64,000 nucleotides of DNA from Vandiemenella viatica (Eukaryota; Arthropoda; Insecta; Orthoptera; Morabidae): NCBI GenBank assembly GCA_031002005.1, contig CM061919.1, positions 176,001,121 through 176,065,120 on the forward strand. The letters run 5' to 3'. Both the position numbers and the translations under genes were made by a program. A model generated the notes under the pieces. That model saw only the letters and a program-made list of their open reading frames with translations, did no database searches and was not told where the DNA came from. Below, in pieces: positions 63,490-64,000 of this stretch. The stretch's first letter is position 1; every line of letters starts with the position of its first letter.

Positions 63490-64000
63490 GCGTGTTGAGT
63501 GGCCGGCCGTTATGATGCATCCTCTTTCAGCTTTCTACCTTTCCTCATTCTTATTCCCCCTCTCCTCTTCCTACTTTCATCAATGTACCTACCGGTTTGA
63601 TGCATTTCTCTGTATCTTCTGTACACATCTCTTACAGCACACATTCACAGTTCATATATTCCACAAGCTGCTTTCTTCGATCATGATTTTCACGAACAAG
63701 TTCATTTCGTACCTTCACTGAACTTTTCAGTTTGCTCCTGAATTACAACATTCGTCAATTTTTCTTATTCCTGGAATTCCTTAAAGTCCGTACTATATTT
63801 CCATCAGGCGTTATTGCACGCACATACAGGTTTAGAAATTATGAAATTTCAGATCAGTGTTGTTTACTGATATGTTTCTTTTTTTCTGGTAGCTAACCGC
63901 AATTATCATTGTTATTTTTGTTAATAACTGTGAAACATTTTTTACCGGTTTCAATGACCAGTAAATTTGAATTTTGCAGAATATTTGGTATATAATTGAA
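63490..64000. other. Unassigned DNA to the window end
   Basis: C/T-rich at 63530-63580, otherwise AT-rich. The frame 63488-63721 is hydrophobic but not recognised. Confidence 0.3.

Noticed and set aside
1..64000. CRISPR array or bacterial operon
   Set aside because: No regularly spaced identical short repeats with unique spacers. Codon structure, SINEs and LINEs show this is insect DNA.
1..64000. LTR retrotransposon or endogenous virus
   Set aside because: I found no paired long terminal repeats with TG...CA ends and no gag, protease, integrase or envelope motifs.

Overview
This is eukaryotic, AT-rich, intron- or intergenic-type DNA from an insect with a repeat-rich genome. No bacterial or viral gene architecture is present. 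A tRNA-derived SINE family appears about 19 times. It has an RNA polymerase III B box (GGTTCGAATCC-like), a conserved central block (around 'gatttgggttttccatggtttcc') and an A-rich tail. From memory, its central block resembles SINEs of polyneopteran insects such as locusts; the order (stick insect, cockroach, orthopteran) cannot be fixed from the sequence alone. Most long open frames are antisense shadows of transposons.

Layout: 2.48-5.15 kb is a decayed Helitron with both termini, the A|T insertion context and a relic of the Helitron ORF N-terminus. 5.3-6.1 kb is a degenerate ~145-bp tandem repeat, related to one at 62.2-62.9 kb that carries a Helitron helicase C-terminus. 7.8-10.6 kb holds four LINE fragments. 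10.8-12.6 kb is a SINE cluster. 12.95-13.95 kb has a hAT MITE with perfect 8-bp target duplication and the 3' end of a second hAT element. 14.87-15.83 kb is a satellite-like array of six ~170-bp monomers, each with a dyad. 16.1-17.7 kb holds hAT ends, a MITE and a LINE tail. 17.75-18.0 kb is a GC/CpG-rich island with the best host-gene candidate: a short signal-peptide-like frame ending at a consensus 5' splice site. 20.3-21.3 kb is a broken mariner-superfamily transposase. 22-24 kb holds several SINE types and a LINE 3' end. 26.57-28.04 kb is a TIR element containing a nested SINE, followed by a Tc1-type transposase fragment. 32.1-33.4 kb is a LINE split by a 980-bp TIR element. 35.1-36.7 kb is a PIF/Harbinger element with a recognisable transposase C-terminus. 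37.9-51.2 kb is mostly unrecognised with scattered SINEs and MITEs. 52.6-56.1 kb is a nest of LINE pieces with SINEs inserted in them. 60.18-61.04 kb is a compact mariner-type element with near-perfect TIRs whose ORF joins the transposase N-terminal DNA-binding region directly to its C-terminal tail.

No complete host gene, rRNA, functional tRNA or CRISPR is supported. The elements work as independent parasites: autonomous families (LINE, Tc1/mariner, Harbinger, hAT, Helitron) are present only as broken copies, while the non-autonomous ones (SINEs, MITEs) are comparatively intact. Nesting gives relative ages: SINEs sit inside LINE and TIR elements, and a Harbinger-like element sits inside a LINE.
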